Below, piece after piece: positions 6,436 to 6,612 of a stretch of 6,612 bases of DNA. How positions within the stretch are numbered: the first letter of the stretch is position 1; the number at the start of each line of letters is the position of its first letter. The notes beneath the pieces were generated by a model, which was not told the origin of the DNA, made no database searches, and saw only the letters and a list, made by a program, of their open reading frames with translations. The DNA is from Thermoanaerobaculia bacterium (GTDB lineage Bacteria; Acidobacteriota; Thermoanaerobaculia; Multivoradales; UBA5704), in contig JASLEW010000263.1 in NCBI GenBank assembly GCA_030150965.1, forward strand, positions 1 through 6,612, given 5' to 3'. Position numbers and translations under genes: made by a program.

Positions 6436-6612
6436 CTAGCGCCGTGAGAACCAGTAGATGAGGAGGGCCAGCACCAGGAGGACGATCCAGAAGCCGGGCC
6501 GGCGCAGCGTGCGCCCGGCGGCCCGGCGCGCCGCCGCAGCGCCGAGGGCCCCGACGTCCAGCACCTCCTCCGACGCCGCCGCCGGCACGGCCGCATCCGC
6601 CGCCGCGGCCGC
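6436..6612 (-). CDS. Partial gene, Ala-rich linker and C-terminal membrane anchor; possible CoxG (SRPBCC) C-terminus
   Basis: The last 58 codons of a gene entering from the right edge, in frame to a TAG at 6436-6438. The 5' end is outside the window. The visible part is a low-complexity Ala-rich segment with a few acidic residues (1-28), a basic patch (RRAAGRTLRRPG, 29-40) and one hydrophobic helix (FWIVLLVLALLIYWF, 41-55) ending SRR. This is a C-terminal tail anchor with charged flanks. It sits 33 nt upstream of coxM on the same strand, so it is very likely in the operon. CoxG proteins of CO dehydrogenase loci have an SRPBCC domain, a variable linker and a hydrophobic or amphipathic C-terminal segment, and serve to connect the enzyme to the membrane and quinone. 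That match rests on position and tail architecture only, since the diagnostic domain is not visible. Another tail-anchored protein remains possible. Confidence 0.6.
   Translation of the reverse strand, partial: AAAAADAAVPAAASEEVLDVGALGAAAARRAAGRTLRRPGFWIVLLVLALLIYWFSRR

Noticed and set aside
5524..6447. 307-codon plus-strand frame antisense to coxM
   Set aside because: Antisense shadow without domain signatures; coxM has both FAD motifs in the expected places.
6399..6596. 65-codon minus-strand frame at the right edge
   Set aside because: Arg/Ser-rich and runs into coxM. The alternative frame ending at 6436 has a coherent transmembrane helix with charged ends and fits the operon spacing better.

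Overview
The window comes from a very GC-rich, Gram-negative-type bacterium. Third codon positions are almost all G or C. One product is a lipoprotein with a clean lipobox, and another carries a Sec signal. The gene styles (DUF4136 lipoprotein, secreted D-aminoacylase-like amidohydrolase of the 'PGFIDMLGQSE' type, CO dehydrogenase) would fit Acidobacteriota or a high-GC proteobacterial or myxobacterial lineage. The sequence alone does not settle the taxon. All supported genes lie on the minus strand, so transcription runs from the right end to the left.

Right part (6612 to about 2614): an operon for a molybdenum hydroxylase. It starts with the 3' end of a gene that continues beyond the window and encodes an Ala-rich linker plus a C-terminal membrane helix (possibly CoxG). 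Then come coxM (FAD subunit), coxS (two [2Fe-2S] clusters) and coxL (Mo-Cu catalytic subunit). The M-S-L order and the AYRCSFR active-site loop with its Cys identify a form I aerobic carbon monoxide dehydrogenase, not one of the broader xanthine-dehydrogenase-like 'form II' enzymes. The genes are tightly spaced (33, 2 and 13 nt). The Shine-Dalgarno sequences place the coxS and coxL starts at internal ATG codons, 21 nt downstream of the longest possible TTG starts. A strong hairpin lies 10 nt after the coxL stop. The enzyme would oxidise CO with water to CO2 and pass electrons Mo-Cu -> FeS -> FeS -> FAD -> quinone. If the truncated gene is CoxG, its membrane tail fits a role in linking the enzyme to the membrane quinone pool.

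Middle (2613 to 1930): a spacer with a perfect 16-bp palindrome, then a DUF4136 lipoprotein of unknown function. The usual coxD/E/F maturation genes are not found here.

Left part (1855 to 125): a secreted N-acyl-D-amino-acid deacylase-family amidohydrolase that lacks the family's usual N-terminal HxH metal motif and bridging Cys. Bases 1-124 hold no convincing gene but carry small hairpins and a short direct repeat. I see no clear sign of a wholly new system. The most informative points are the diagnostic form I active site, the membrane-tailed partial gene at the edge, and the altered metal site of the amidohydrolase.
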